Positions 8,895 to 23,300 of a stretch of DNA of 64,000 nt are shown here, in pieces. The first letter of the stretch is position 1, and each line of letters begins with the position of its first letter. Origin of the DNA: Ciona savignyi. Lineage: Eukaryota; Chordata; Ascidiacea; Phlebobranchia; Cionidae. The translations under genes were made by a program, and so were the position numbers. The stretch is taken from positions 124,705 to 188,704 of the forward strand of contig CH002692.1 of the NCBI GenBank assembly GCA_000149265.1, given 5' to 3'. A model generated the notes under the pieces. It had not been told where the DNA came from, made no database searches, and worked only from the letters and a program-made list of their open reading frames with translations.

Positions 8895-11800
8895 ACGTTT
8901 GGATTATTTTATTATTTGTTTAACTGTTTTTAACGGTCCGTGCAACACGGGTGGTGTCGCTATAGAGCTGTATGTCACATGACCAGATCACACGTGCAAG
9001 CGATCACGTTAAACGTAGATGCAGAACATTTTAAACTTTTCCACATTAATTTGCACGTTGATGTAATGACGAGTTATCCATCTTATTCTTGATAACTAAT
9101 TGCAATCGTTTATTGATTATAATAATTGCTCAACTGATTAAAAGTATATTTTTGTTCTTTTAAATATAACCATGTTCGTTCACGATTACTTGATGCTGTT
9201 GCTAATTGATAATTATGCCATAATCCCCATTTGGCATTTCACGCGAAGTCGAAATCTGCGGACGGAAGCATTAACCTTAAATTTGTCTGCAAACACGCAA
9301 CTGATGTGCGAAGACTGCACGATTTCATTTCACTAAGTTTTACGTCCAAATTTAACTAATGAAGGAAAAAATGTCTACAATCACAACCAAAGGAAAGATT
9401 TAATCTAGGGAATCTTTAGACGTATGATGTCCCAAATTAACTTAATGTTTGGACAGGTGGTACGTATACTATAAGATGATAACAATGAGTTTTCCAGTCG
9501 CCCGTCGAAATTTAGTACGAGTGTCTGTGGTCGCAACTGAATAAAGTATACCCTACCATCTGTAAGTATGAACGTGACTTGAACGCATTTCAAGATTATC
9601 GTCTCTATAGACATTAGAGCCAATTGACTCGGCGACAGCCAACATACGTGAACAGTTATGCATTTTAATAGAATGCTTTTATAAAGGATTAGTTTATTGC
9701 ATCTTTTGCTTACCACAAACGGATTAATATAACTCACCGTATTCAGTTGTCTAGTCTGCCCAGACTTCCTGTAAAATACGTGGCTCACATTTAACGTAGG
9801 TCCTCCCCTGTTAAAAAGTTACGCAGTACACAACCCCACGTTTTTTTTAACGTACGTATACAGAGGCACGTAAAATATTAAAAACCGGATGTGTGTAAAA
9901 ATGAACAATTGGCGTCATATTTTATAGACTAAACGTCAATCAAAACGCACTATGCCAATTTAAACTCAGCAAAATATTTGCGTAGTTATACACATTTTAA
10001 GCTTCCGGTAGTTATAATGAAATATAATGGCCAATTTATTGTGCGCCAACAATTATTGTAATTTCAATTGAGGATAACAATTAATCTATATTCGGGGATT
10101 TTTCTTGACAAGATTTTTCTGCCTCCTACAAAAGTGTTGCCTATGTAATTACATGAGTAGACCCTTTGCTTTAAAGTAGCCACCAATTATTCGCAGCCAC
10201 AGCATTTTTCTTAATTTTAAGCTTTAAAAAAAGTATACGTGGGCCGTTAAGCTAAATGACGAAACAAAGAAAATTATATTATCAAGTGGTTTATCGTGTG
10301 TGGAAACCATTCCAACAATATAATAAGCGGGACATTCATACATATATCATCCTGGAGTTTTGTTCATACGCAATTTCCGAGTTAAACGACATTAATGATT
10401 TGCCTCATATATAGCATTAGAGATTTCAAATTGTTTTTTTGGACGCCTAAAGGTACCGACGGTGCTTTTTTGTTTTTCTACCAAAGCTCAAACGTATATT
10501 CATAAATATCCTTTAAATTTCAATCAAGTAAATACACAACTTTGTTTTTGATTCTGGTCAGTCGTTCATTTTGTTTTCGATATTAGAACCAAAAGTTATA
10601 GAAAAACAACCTTGTTTCGGGTATTCTATCAACTACAACACCTGTTCCGTTCAATGATATTGTTGTGTCAGCAAGAATTTAATTAGACTGTGCGGTAGCT
10701 GTTATTATTTATCCCTTTGGTAGTTTTACTTTATTATCAGTGTTTTATTGCTTAAATAGCGCTGATTATACGGGTAGTGAAACATAAGATTTATTTTGTT
10801 GTTGTGCAAGGTAAAACAAATGCGGCAGTTTGGTCATCAAAAATTACTTTAATAACCACCAAAACGTCTTGTGCCTTTGGTCAAGCCAGACTCATTACGA
10901 AAACTGCTATGCCATTAATTTTACACGCAGTGATGTGTTCCTATTCAAGCGCACGATATATATTATGACATTTCATTTGATATATTGAGTGTTTCGGAAA
11001 TAATAATGTCAAATTAGAGAAGTTCCCGACAAATACTTTGGGATCTTATATTAAGGCTTTCATTGATCAATGCAGCAGCCCGTTAAGCGTTGACATATTG
11101 CCATATATAATGCAATGTATACGGATAAAAATTGACGACGTTTTATCGTGTATACCCTTAATTGCCGCGGTAATGATCATATTGCATTAAGTGTCGAATT
11201 TTAGATTACATCACCCTAATGAACTATTGTGACGCATGTTCTTAAGGCGTTTCAAAACATAATGTAATCGATTTGGACGTGCTGTGGTTGCATGCGAACC
11301 CATCTATCTATTACGTAACATGGTCACGTAGCTGCCCCGATTTTGGGATCTTGCTTAAATAATCCGGTGTATTTCAGCAATGATGTAATTGTTTTAACAT
11401 ATTTTATTAATTGCTTTTCTAAATATTGCTGTCGCGTGACGATTTCTTCATGGAGAGATCAGTTAATCCGAGCATGATGAGAACTAATATACTCGCAAAA
11501 TGAGGAATATGCTATCAGACGTTTGAAATGTGTCTGTTAACCTAATTTGGGTTTGATCTAACTCCGTGCATCGGGATGGAGACACGTTTGTTACTCTTTC
11601 ACGTTGGTGGGATAATCCTATAACACCCAATTACGTCAGTATTCAATTTCATGACTTTTGTACTGTTGTTTGGGCACGGCCCCGTTGCACGAGCGGAGCA
11701 ATTCTATAAGCGTCCAACGAATAGTGCTTCAAGACCCTTTAGTTTCGTGAACGGTAATCAATACTAACCCTGATCGCTATCCAGCAACGGAAGGTTGCAT

Positions 11801-13688
11801 TAATCTTAGTGGACAAGGGTCTAAAACAAAGCACGTTCGTCTTTTATTGCGGTCTCGATCGTGTGTAGGATTCAACGGGCAAATTATTGTACATTGAAAA
11901 CCGTTTATTATAAATCACGATTGAGTATGAAATTCTGGGAAAATCCTAAGAATTCTGGAAATATCAAATGAAAATGTTTGTGTAACAATTGCTGTATTTT
12001 TGTAAGGTTTCGGTATGACATATGTGTCTCATGTTGGTAAGCTCTTATTGTTGTTCGTCTTATCGTCGGCCGAAAGGTGGTTTGTTTTAAAGTAGCCTAT
12101 ATAGCCCTTCAGTTCTTTTCTTGCCAATGGGCTTGCTTTAATGTGGGTTAAACAATAATAAAACAACGTCTTCAATATATACAACACAATGTGAGTCCCC
12201 TAGTAACATATATGTGGGCATCAGGTAATCTGACGTTAACCAGTGTTACAATGATTTGACAAAATCTATTTTACAAAGTAGAAAATATTTGGTCAGTAAG
12301 CCTCAATACATCGTACTAAAAATAAGTTTAATTGCAAATGTATATTTTTGTTAACATCTCTTTTCTATTTGCACATTTTTCTTGTCATCAAGGTTAGGTG
12401 TTACGACTCATGACTTGAATATTATGTTGGCGCGTTGAATTACATGAGCGTGTATCAATATATTTTAACACGATGTTGTAACATTTCCGTTGTATAGATT
12501 CATGGGCTTTCTCATGTGCACTGCGAAACCGGAAAAATCTATTTTAAGTTAGAAAGTTTTGTCATTGTAAGTCAGGATGAGTTTCCTAAAAGCGTCGCTG
12601 CATGTTTACTTGTGCAACTCATTGTAACGCTTAGGCCAAATTATTTAAATTGACGTTGGATTCGGTGTTGGTAACTTTACCACGACGGAACTCTTGCTTT
12701 TATGTTTACGACAGTTCATCTTTAGTGGCGCGAACCGTTAATTAAGTTCGCTAACCACGGCCGCAATGACATCATAGAAGTATTGGCATATAACATCAAA
12801 ATATTTCGTACTTTGCTTCGCAGCATCACATGCTGAGTGGTGGTCACTTAATTACTCGGTTGATCAGAGAACGGTCAGAGCCAACGTTTTTTCTTTGAAA
12901 GGTCAAGTGGACAACGCCTACTGGCAGTCTAGTGTTATTTTTGACAAAAATTTATGACATCGTAATGTTATTAATTCTTTTGAATCAATTGGTTTGGTAA
13001 GTAGTAGCTGCAATGGTTTAAAATATTATTTTAGGCCTAAATTATGGCATTTGCCGCATTCTCGTTGTTCATAAAGAATATGTTTACTAAGTATGACAGA
13101 AATTGGAATTAAGATATATATCGGTATGGCGTTGTTGTAGCTTACAGAGATTGCATGAGAATTCGAAAGTGTTTATTTTTACCTTTTCTTGACTGCTTGA
13201 CAAAATAAACAAATTTAAACGTATTTTCACATGCCTACTAGCCAGTTAAGAACTCTATACCATATTTAGAAGGTGGAAGTTATTGGCTTGGATATTTCTT
13301 CATCGGCAGACACAAAAAACAAAGGCCAGTTTTAAAATCTAGGATTTACAATATTTTATTATTTTAGATAAAGCCTTACTGTTTTAAAATTGGTATTGGG
13401 AAGGTTAGGGAAATGTTATGTTAAACTTCATGGCTTAATAATCGTTCTATAAGTTTCGCAACGTCAAACGCGCACACGCAACCTACGCACAGAAAAAGGC
13501 GATTAACACACCCCTACAATTGCGTAGGAGAAAAACTCTTCGCAGACCGCGCTTATTTATATTCGATCACTGCGAAGGGTGGCATCAGTTGATATAAGTC
13601 AGCTGAGGTCTGGACCAACGAAAAAAAAGATGAGACAATCGCATATTTGAAGGCAACCATTAGTGTTAACAACACTTTGTATTTGTCC
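8895..13688. other. 4.8 kb without a recognised gene
   Basis: No exon with homology signal, signal peptide or domain motif was found on either strand. Open frames at 9405-9788 (-) and 10777-10968 (+) look like chance. A weak SINE-like fragment (about 12170-12255, containing GGTAATCTGACG) may be present. Distal control DNA of the sushi gene is possible but not shown. Confidence 0.4.
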
Positions 13689-13966
13689 TTAACTGCGGGT
13701 ACTGTTGTCTTCAACATGACTTGCACGTTGCAGAAATATCACACTTGAACCGTATTGCGATTCGAGGTTTGCCACAGAGGGAATTATTTTGTGAACACGA
13801 TGTTTAGACATGTCACCCGTAGCCCAGACAGCAAACCGGTCATGAAATGCTAAAAGTGACCGCATAGTTTTTTCCGGATTTCTGGTATTTAGAAGCCGAC
13901 GGCGAGGTAGGATTTTTACGTCTTCTTCATATATGGAATCGTCAGGCACATCGTGTGAATTTTGCT
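13689..13966 (-). CDS. Unassigned open frame or orphan exon
   Basis: The minus-strand frame runs open from a possible acceptor (tataag) near 13967 to a stop at 13689. It encodes about 92 residues, rich in charged residues (for example DDSIYEEDVKILPRRR). No in-frame ATG opens it, and no partner exon of matching phase was found upstream on the minus strand. The composition looks more coding than its surroundings, but no family is recognised. It may be one exon of a minus-strand gene or chance. Confidence 0.25.
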
Positions 13967-14339
13967 CTAACTTATAATTCAGATAAATTCGACAAGAAAA
14001 CGTTTAATGCGCCGAATAATTTAAGCACGATCTTCATTTGTTCGGCGCCAATAACCAGCCAGGCGTCAACCGCAAAGCTTTGGTCATTGCGAGGTCGTTG
14101 ATATCAGTCGAAGCTTTTTTCTTTTTAAAACGGATTAATTTAAAGCACATAGTTTTGTGAACATCGTTCATTTTGATTATAGAGTATTTTGCGCTATGGC
14201 GCAGTTCTGAAAAAAATATTCACATTTGAAACTGCTAAATCTAAAACATTAATAATATTAGTTTACACAGTTTGACCATTTGCAGATTACTAAGACGCCA
14301 TTAAAATTTAATTCGCATATAGCGTAATTTTAAGAAATT

Positions 14340-17300
14340 ATGAAGCTGAGGTCTTTTATGACATTGTGTGCGGTGGTTTTAATATCATCGTTAGCCACTC
14401 CGTCTCTGGGCTACAGGAGGACGTCGCATCGCAGAAGCAGACGGAGTTCGGCCTCCATCAACATTCAAGATGCTTCAGCAAAAACCATTCAAGTCGGGTT
14501 CAGATATGTTCAAAGGGCAGTGCAGTACAGGTAAAAACATGGCGGAAATTGTACAGAAAGTGTCAATGATAAATCATTTCTAAGACATGACCACTTGTAT
14601 TTTTAAACCAAATAATATTAATTATTGGCTAAATTGTCACAAAAAAGTGAAACGGTGGACGATCATAAAATCGAATAACATCCTGATTTGAGGTTGGCGC
14701 AAAATGTGTTAATTCTATATTATATAAATGTGCTAATTCGCTGTTTCGTACGGGTGCGAGCAACGAATTGCCCTAGGCCCGACGTTTTCTATTTCGTCTT
14801 ACCATATTTAGCAAGCGGGTTTTCATTAAGTTTTATATCTACATAATCTTGAATGTGCGGACAGTCTGTGCTATTTTTATGTTAGGATTAGATTTACGCC
14901 GACCGTTATAAAGCTCTGCATTTTGATTGATTATTTTTCACTTTTACGTCATCAACTACGTCATAGACCTCGTATACGCCACGGCCAAATTCCATAAACA
15001 GATCACACCTAGGTCATGGCTGATCATGTTTTGATTGAATACCACAGGTATTTAGGTATATTCAAGCGGGTTTCTTTGCTTCAGTACCGGTCATGCCTCC
15101 GGGTTATACGGCAATTTGCAAACAAGTGGCATTTGCTCGTTTCGGTTTGTTTTGACGTGCATTAACAAAACCGATTTTAACTCCGAATTTACATTTTGGT
15201 ATTAGAAGGCCAAATTTACGAAAAAATCACGACAATTTTCCTCTGTCAAAACATTTCGCAACAAACATATAAATCTCTCTGTTTTTGTTGCCAGGGTATC
15301 TGCTAAGGAGTGGATCGACGGTTCATTCGAGCAGACTGTGTCAACGAACGAAAAAGTCGTTGGAATCCATCAAAGACAAGCTGTATTGCAAAACCTAGAT
15401 CCCGGGGTGAGTTAAATCCCGTTCGGCAAACGGCTTAGTTATTTTTGTGAGTATATTTGTGTTTAGATATCGACCAGGAATAATTAGATGCAAGTTTAAT
15501 GCCAAATTCACTTCAGTTCTGATCGAATTAAAATCTGGGTAAATGTTGTGAATAAATGCTGCGCTGGCAGAATCGCAATTTAATAAATCATAACCGCCAC
15601 TTCAGCAAACCCAATAGCTTATTAACGGCGGCGAATTAGCTTAAACATATCGGCTTAACATTTTCCTTCAGCTTATCTTTGAACATAGATCATGCATTGA
15701 TATCGGTTTTAATCGGTTGGATTGGTTCACCTTCCTTTCTGTGAATGGAATGTCATTTCTTGTGCAAAGGCGCGACTATAGTGTATTACACTAAAAAGTA
15801 ATTGATCAAATTACAAATATGTGTATAAATAAATGTATGATTTGATTCACGTATCGTCTTACCGCAAGTTGTGAATGAGACGTTACGTAACTAATTGCGT
15901 TTAAGTGGTTCCATATGGTTTGATGTCTTATAGGAAAATAAGGGGGTCAGAAGTTGGAATTATTCGTTTTTATTCTAAAATATTGCCTGGAGTTGTGAAC
16001 AAAATAATATTCACGTATTCAAAGTTCTCAAACAAACATGCTTATGTATTCTACAAATAGTTGTCAACATAAATGATGACTGGAAAGAGTTTGTACAATT
16101 GGAATGTCAATGACCATTATTCAACGAATAGACAAAAACAATAGCAACAAGTTAAGTAGAAAAGGCGACTATTTTTAACACGTATACCAATTTACTAGAG
16201 AGAATATCTTATTCAAGTTCAAGGCTTCAATTCGCGAAGGAGACCTGTCGGTTCGAAAACAGAAACGATTGCGAGAACTGCTCTGCGATGTTATACGTGC
16301 AATGGTCGAGCTTCAAACACAGAATGTAACGCCAGGACCTCCATAAAGGGAGTGTCCAGCTGGAACGGTAAAAATATGTTACACGTTTTGCCTGAATAAA
16401 AGAAAAGATGTTCTAAAGCAATATCAATTAAATGATTTTTGCTTAGTTGCACAATATGTTTATATTGGATACGTATATATGTGCTATTATAGACTACGTA
16501 TATAGTCGTGACAGATTTGAATTTTGGAAATATTTGTCGCTTTAAAGTTTAGAAGTTGTAAGAAGTGCCGCAAATTATAGGACAGAAGCTGATATTAGGT
16601 ATAGCACGAGTTGACAAATTAACATGCCATCCTGGTAATAGCCATTCCAAACCTCATGACGCCTACTCGCGAATCCACAAATTGATTGATTTTAGGTAAA
16701 ATTGTAGCCCACATTGAAAGCTTTTATTGCTATCTCGATTCTAAAAAGCCCTTCTGAAATTACAAAGCGTGCCAATATACAGCCCGCCATTAAGACGAAT
16801 ACCTACTTAAACTTTATTATCACGTCACTGCAATATTGCTTTATTGAATTTAAAGACATCACAATTGGATGGAAAGAATGACGCCATAAATAGTTGCAAA
16901 TTAACACACAATTAGGGCGATATTAATTCTAACTAATTTTGACACCATGATTGCTTTTTCAGCAAAACTAGTATGACACCCGCCTCTCTATATTGCTCGA
17001 TGTCCTATTATAAACCATCGGCAGTCGGTATTTTATTACCATTGATTTGCGCTGGCTGTAAAACACTTTATTGTTTTAACTTCACGAGCGATAATATTTA
17101 GGATCGTCAACCAAGGACAGATTAGCTTGTTGTTTGAGAATTTTAACTTGGATTAACGAGCTGTCATTGTTCTATAATACCTACTAATTACTTTTAACGT
17201 TACTACTAAAACTGAAGAAACGTCTCATGTACAACACGCTACAACAGTTCCGGTAACTCAACGGTTGGCGCGAGGTAATCTAACAATTAGCCCTGTGATG

Positions 17301-20300
17301 ACACCCCTTGCGTTTTCAGAATGTCTGTTCGATTGTCGTGGTGATAACACTTCCGCGTTTTTTCATTCTCCAGTAAAAACAATTATTTTAGCCTGGCTGT
17401 TAACAAATTGCGCTTTTTAGGTTTTGTTTGAGGTTCCATTCATAAACGATGTTCATGCAAAATCAAGGGGACGATGACTTCCCAGTACAAATACCTGCAA
17501 CGTTACCACCTTTTTGCATTTTCAGGACAGTTGTTTGAACGAGGTAAGATATCAGAACGGAATCGCGACTTTTACGAAACGGTGCGCCCAATTTATTCCT
17601 GCACTCGCGCGAAAGATGAGAGGAAATGTTGATATTACTGCGTCATGTCGCGGGGTTCACGCGTGAGTTTATATTATTTTCTTGGCGTGGTCTATTTGTG
17701 CCCATTTTAATTCATTTGAAAAAATCAGTGACGAAGCGTCCAAAAATTTATGTAATAATTCTGTGTGTATAGGTAGTTGTGTTTCTATTTATAGCCAATT
17801 TTAATATTTACTAATGACAAATTATAATATATATGTATTTTACCATAGCTTTATTTAGCCAATAACAAACACTATTATTCTGAATCGATTAACCATGTTG
17901 ATCGATTTATCCTTAATCCTCGGTTGGCTGCTGGCCTAAATGCATGTCGTGCCATTTTTAAAATGGAGAAAGTTATCATATGGCATTTTGGATTTTTACT
18001 AATGCGGTGTTTATGTTTTTTTAGGAAGGACGCTGTCTGCCAATGCATGTGCAAGAGTGACCTCTGCAATGCCGCCGATTTGCCCTGCAGCGACCGTAAG
18101 TGGAAACAACTCAATTATTACCTTAAAGAATAACTGCAAAGCACCAACACGGGAAATACATTATTTAAAGTGAATTTAAGTCATGTCACATTATTATTAC
18201 TAGCACTTATGTAATAAACATAGTAGTTAAATATATGAGCGGAGTTCAATTTATGCTTTTCATTCTGATGCCCGAAACAAAGTATTTCAAACGTTAAACT
18301 TTCTCATAAACCTAAATCAATCACCTTGATTTTACCTTTACTTTTCTTCGTGATCACTAACTTCTGTTTTAAGACTTGTTTACTGTCATCTTTGCCAAAA
18401 CGTCGGGACTGCCTTGACGTTATTCATTTGTTTTTGGGCATGCAATTAAACGTTTTCCACTGGTTTTCGCACTTTCATTTTTGGAAGGTTATTTATATCG
18501 ACTAGTTGACTATATTTATTTACTTTTGTTGTAATAGCTGCCAAAATGTTGTACGGTGGTCTGTCGTCATAAAAGTTCTAAAAATGCGTCACCAGTAAAT
18601 ATGACGTCAATGCCACTACCGTTGCTTGCCCAAGGCATAACTAGATCACCAACCTGGGTAATTTTTACAGAATGTTTCCCTAACCTACGGCAACCAAGAA
18701 CGGCAACGTTAAGATGTACGAACGGCAACAGAGTTGGTTCGGTTTGTACATGGGGATGCAGAGGAGCCAACGCCAGAGCTGTTGGTACAACAACGTCTAG
18801 ATGTCGGACTGATCGAACATGGAGCGTTTTGACACCTCCGAGATGCGTCTTACCACAAGGTTTAACCTTAGCCTTCCTTGAAGTACGCAGAAAATAATAT
18901 TACTAATATTTTTACAGTGAAAGACTCTGTGGGAACCACTCGTACTACACCATATGAGTGTCCTACCCTTCGAGCCCCAGCTAACGGAAGATTGACATGT
19001 CTTAGCGCTAACCGACTGAATTCCGTTTGTGCTTTCTCCTGTCGAAGGTACATTTTTACATTTTTCCACCAAATCTTTTAATATTATGATAAAGGCGAAA
19101 CTAAGCAATTTTACTTTACAACAGCGGATACACTTTATCCCGTGGCAGCAGTCGGCGAACATGTGCTACCACCGGATACTGGAGCGGAACTGCTGCTGTG
19201 TGTACAGGTAGTTTCATCTAATGCAACATCTTATTGCATAATTTTGTTTGAACTATTTTATATAACGTGAATAGGTACCAGCATGTCGTGATTAGGCTGG
19301 TTATATTTAGGCATATAGAAGTTAAAAACATATTAGCGTGCAAAGCACACGGCATTCAGAAAATGAACTTGTTCTGACGCATGCAGGAGGCAGGTGCCAA
19401 GCCAACGCACGTCATTGTGTATATTCCGGAAATACCAGCATAATCGTTGGTTTTAATATTAACATTTAGGGACTGAAATTTAGTTGTGTATTGTTTCTTG
19501 GACTACAATGTTTCCAGTGCACACTTAAAACCAAGATTTATGGTGATGTGATGTTATCTATTTTTCTTATTTTCCAGCTATTATGTGCCCACTTATACCT
19601 CCGGTGCCTAACCTTGTCATGAACTGTGATAACTCAAGGAACGTTGGTTCAACTTGCGAGCTGTCGTGCTCTGAACAATTATCTCTGGTTGGTCATAATG
19701 AGATCACGTGCAGCAGCACAGGAAGATGGAATCGCATTGTTCCTATATGCGAAAGTATGTATTAAATTACAACTGATAAAATATTGATTGTTAGAATTTA
19801 TACGTTAATAATTTAATGGTTTTAACCTTAAAAGTAGGATAAATTCGCAATTAATCGTGTGTTAATTAATAAGGACGTGGATGTCAAGCCAGACCTCGTA
19901 TTCGAAGCTCAGTTCTAATGGAATGCGAGGACTTTACACGTCCAGAAGCGGGAGCCAGGTGTCTATTTTCTTGCAGACCTGGCTATGAAATGCGCGGTTC
20001 TTCTTCGAGTGTATGTTTGAACAACCGCTGGAGCAACACCGGTCCTTCTTGCACTAGTAAGTATATCAACGTAGAAAAATATAATAAGTTATCATATCAT
20101 GTTGATACTTATTCGCATTTGGTTTTCTCTATTTATAAGAAAGTCACGAATAAACTAATACCAAACTGCGAGTTTTAAAAGACTACTGTATACATATATT
20201 TATTGATATTATTCTACAGGTTTGTTCTTTTATACGTTTTCCTTATGTTTTATTTTAGGGCGTTCTTTTACATAGTGTTTTAATGAACCAAAATTAACTA

Positions 20301-23300
20301 AACTTAACTAAAAAACGAACAGAACTAATTTGTCGACCTGACATGGGACAACCGGCGTTTGGATGGCGGCAGTGCTCGGACAACTCTTTCTTCGGATCGA
20401 ACTGTACATTCTCATGCAGAGCTGGCTACGTGTTACGCGGTTCTCGAGTCGTTTCGTGCTTGGCATCCGCTCGGTGGAGCCACAGCGCACCCATATGTGA
20501 ACGTAAGCAAATACATTATCGGTTAAATCCCCTGATCGAGATATGCCCGCTATACCACGAATTGACGAAAGTGCATTTGTTATTCTATGCAGGCTTAATA
20601 TAACTTGTTTATTTGGTTTCATTCAATAGCTAATTACATTTCAATCATGTTGCATTTGCAGGTGTCAGTTGTCCGCCAATCCTGCATTCGACTAAAGGTT
20701 CTTATTCGTGCAATAATGCCAGAAATGTGGGTTCGGTTTGCTCACTTTCTTGTAACCGCGGTTATGGAAGAGGGAGTTCTACTAGCAGAAGGGTAAGTTG
20801 AATACATATTTCGTTCTGGGTTAAGTAATAGAACAAATGTTATACTGATGGATACAATGCGATATTTTTTCCAACAGATTACTTGTCAAGCAAAAAGTAG
20901 GGCAGGTCCCTATGATGAATACATGGGAAGATGGAGTCCTGCAGTATCAGAATGCGAAAGTATGTTAATTTAAAACAATCGTCATTTTAAAAATGTTTAA
21001 GATTTGTTGACTTTTTTTTTATGTATACATAGTTCATCAACAAGCAGTAGAAGAAAAACATACAAAAAATAACATCGGTAAATAAATAATGTTCATGTTT
21101 TTCAGAATCCAGGTGCACAGCATTTACAGTCGATCCTGGGATGGTGAGAAGGTGCAGTAAATCTGATTATCGAGAGGTTGGAAGTGTTTGTAGTTTCTCA
21201 TGTCAGCCTGGCTACTTCCTTGCTGGTAGAAGAAGTAGAACTTGTAGAAGAGGATACTTTGGCATGGCACTTGGAAGATGGTCTGCTGGAAGAACGTACT
21301 GTGTCCGTAAGTAATATGGTTCCAATAAATCTTTTGTAAATTTCATAACCAAAGTAGATTTAAACTACTATTCATGATTGGTGTATAAATAGTTAATTTG
21401 GACAAAGAACTTTTTTGTCTGCATTGATATAGCGGAATAAAGTTTAATTCTAGACATTTTATTTACTGACATCATTTTTTCACAGGTCGGCAATGTCCTC
21501 GGTTATCATCCGTGCAGTTTGGCTCACTGTCATGTAGCGATTCCCAATTCTCTGGTTCCAATTGCACAGTAACATGTGATAGAGGGTATGAGACATCAGG
21601 ACCAGCTAGCTTCCAATGTGGAATGAATGGAGTATGGAATCGACCTAAACCCAGATGCACACGTAAGAAAGTATTTTTTTGCTATTTTTGTTCCACAAGG
21701 ATAATTTTCTTCCGGAATATTGTAAAATATAAATTTATATTCGTTTGACAAATAAAATTTGTCTTATTAAAGTAAAAGGTTGATAGTTTTACCCAACAAC
21801 TGAAGTTTTTCTGCAGTTGTGTATTGAATTTTAAGTTCTGTTGAATGCAGGCGTTGTTTGTCGAGCCCCCACTGAAGTCACCACCAGAAACTTTGTCTTT
21901 ACCTGTGGTGAAAGTGCGATAAACAACCCAGTTGTCCAAAGATATTTTACTGATTTTGAATGTCCATTGCGATGCAGGTATATATACTATTTTCGTTACA
22001 GGTTTTAAAATTTAATCAGTAATTTAAAAACGCTTATATACTTGATGGCTCTTTTTAGGTGTGATTTTAAATTGTTTCTTTTTGACCAGTTCTGGTTTCC
22101 TTATTATTGGAGGCAACAGCAGCAAATGTGGTACAAGGGGAGAGTGGATTATATCTCAGAAGTTGTTATGTGCAGGTGATTTGAACTGACATTGTATTTA
22201 CAATGTTAAGTTATTTTCAAATGCATCAATTTTACTTTTTTCTAATCATACATGTTAAACATTGATATAAACCAGCAGCATGTCATGAAGGTTTTTATTG
22301 TTGCCAACAAAAAGTTCTTACTTTGCAGACATAAATGAATGTGACAACGATAATGGAGGCTGTGATCATTTCTGCAGCAATGAACATGGTGGTTTCACGT
22401 GCTCATGCAGGGAAAACTACATGCTCAACTCAGATGGCAAAACTTGTAGACGTATGTTAAACTTTTATACTAGTTATTTAATATTGTTAAGTTGGTGTGT
22501 AAAATCATTTTGTGCCATGTATATATATTTAACCTTAATTTTAAAATCAAAGGTATTTTCTGCCCCGAACTTCCACCTGATGAGCACAGCACATTAAGGT
22601 GCACAAATGAACGATCTATTGGATCCACTTGTGTCACATCATGTGAGACAGGTTACGAACCCAGGGGTGGTAGTGACGAACTTATATGCAGGAATGATGG
22701 AACATGGAATGAGTTGTTTGCAACATGCATGAGTAAGTTGTTTTTCAGTTGTCCATGAGTAATTTAAAACCCGATTCAGTTTTATGGTTTAAGTATAATT
22801 AAGTTGCAAACTCAATTATAAACATGTCTGCATGATTACATGAATTGGTTAAAGAGACAGATAAAAGGAGTCTGGTCGGTTGTGTCCTTACAACAAAGCA
22901 CCTTGTATATTCCTGTTTACAGGGATAAACATAATTATTCTATCCTATCTTGAAATACAAATAGATGGCAGTGGCAGATACTATTTACATTATAGTTAAA
23001 GTTTATTAAATTGACCTCAAATTTACTTCCTTTCAGAGGTGGAATGTCCTGTATTAAGAGCTGCAACTAATGGGAATATTACATGCACTGAGGACAACGT
23101 ATATCAGTCTGTGTGCAGATCATCATGTGATGTAGGGTTCAACATGATTGGAAATCCCGACACCTCATGCACAGCTGAACGACAGTGGACAAGCTCAGTA
23201 CCGACTTGTAGACGTAAGCTAAGATGACACATTTAAATTGTGTGACAAAAAAATAAAAAGTTTGTGTTATTATTGAGTGCTAGTTTGTGTTATTTATTAT

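Larger units (their letters stand above)
14340..18095 (+). other. N-terminal exons of the sushi gene: signal peptide and LU-like segment
   Basis: Exons 14340-14530, 15295-15406, 17526-17662, 18025-18095. Exon 1 encodes the signal peptide and a basic stretch (TSHRRSRRSS). Exon 2 encodes an unrecognised segment. Exons 3-4 encode DSCLNEVRYQNG...KRCA and CQCMCKSDLCN, which resemble the second half of an LU (Ly6/uPAR) domain. A separate stretch at 16239-16369 reads LRCYTCNGRASNTECN, an LU first half. A 30-bp candidate exon, 16605-16634, reads DKLTCHP, the expected middle. These two are in phase with each other (1-1) but not with exon 2 or exon 3. The assembly, an unseen exon, or two overlapping genes could explain this. 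Confidence 0.6.

Noticed and set aside
16222-16369. Adding the LU-like exon to the main sushi model
   Set aside because: No choice of acceptor in that frame fits the phase of exon 2, and its donor does not fit exon 3, so it was kept as a finding only.
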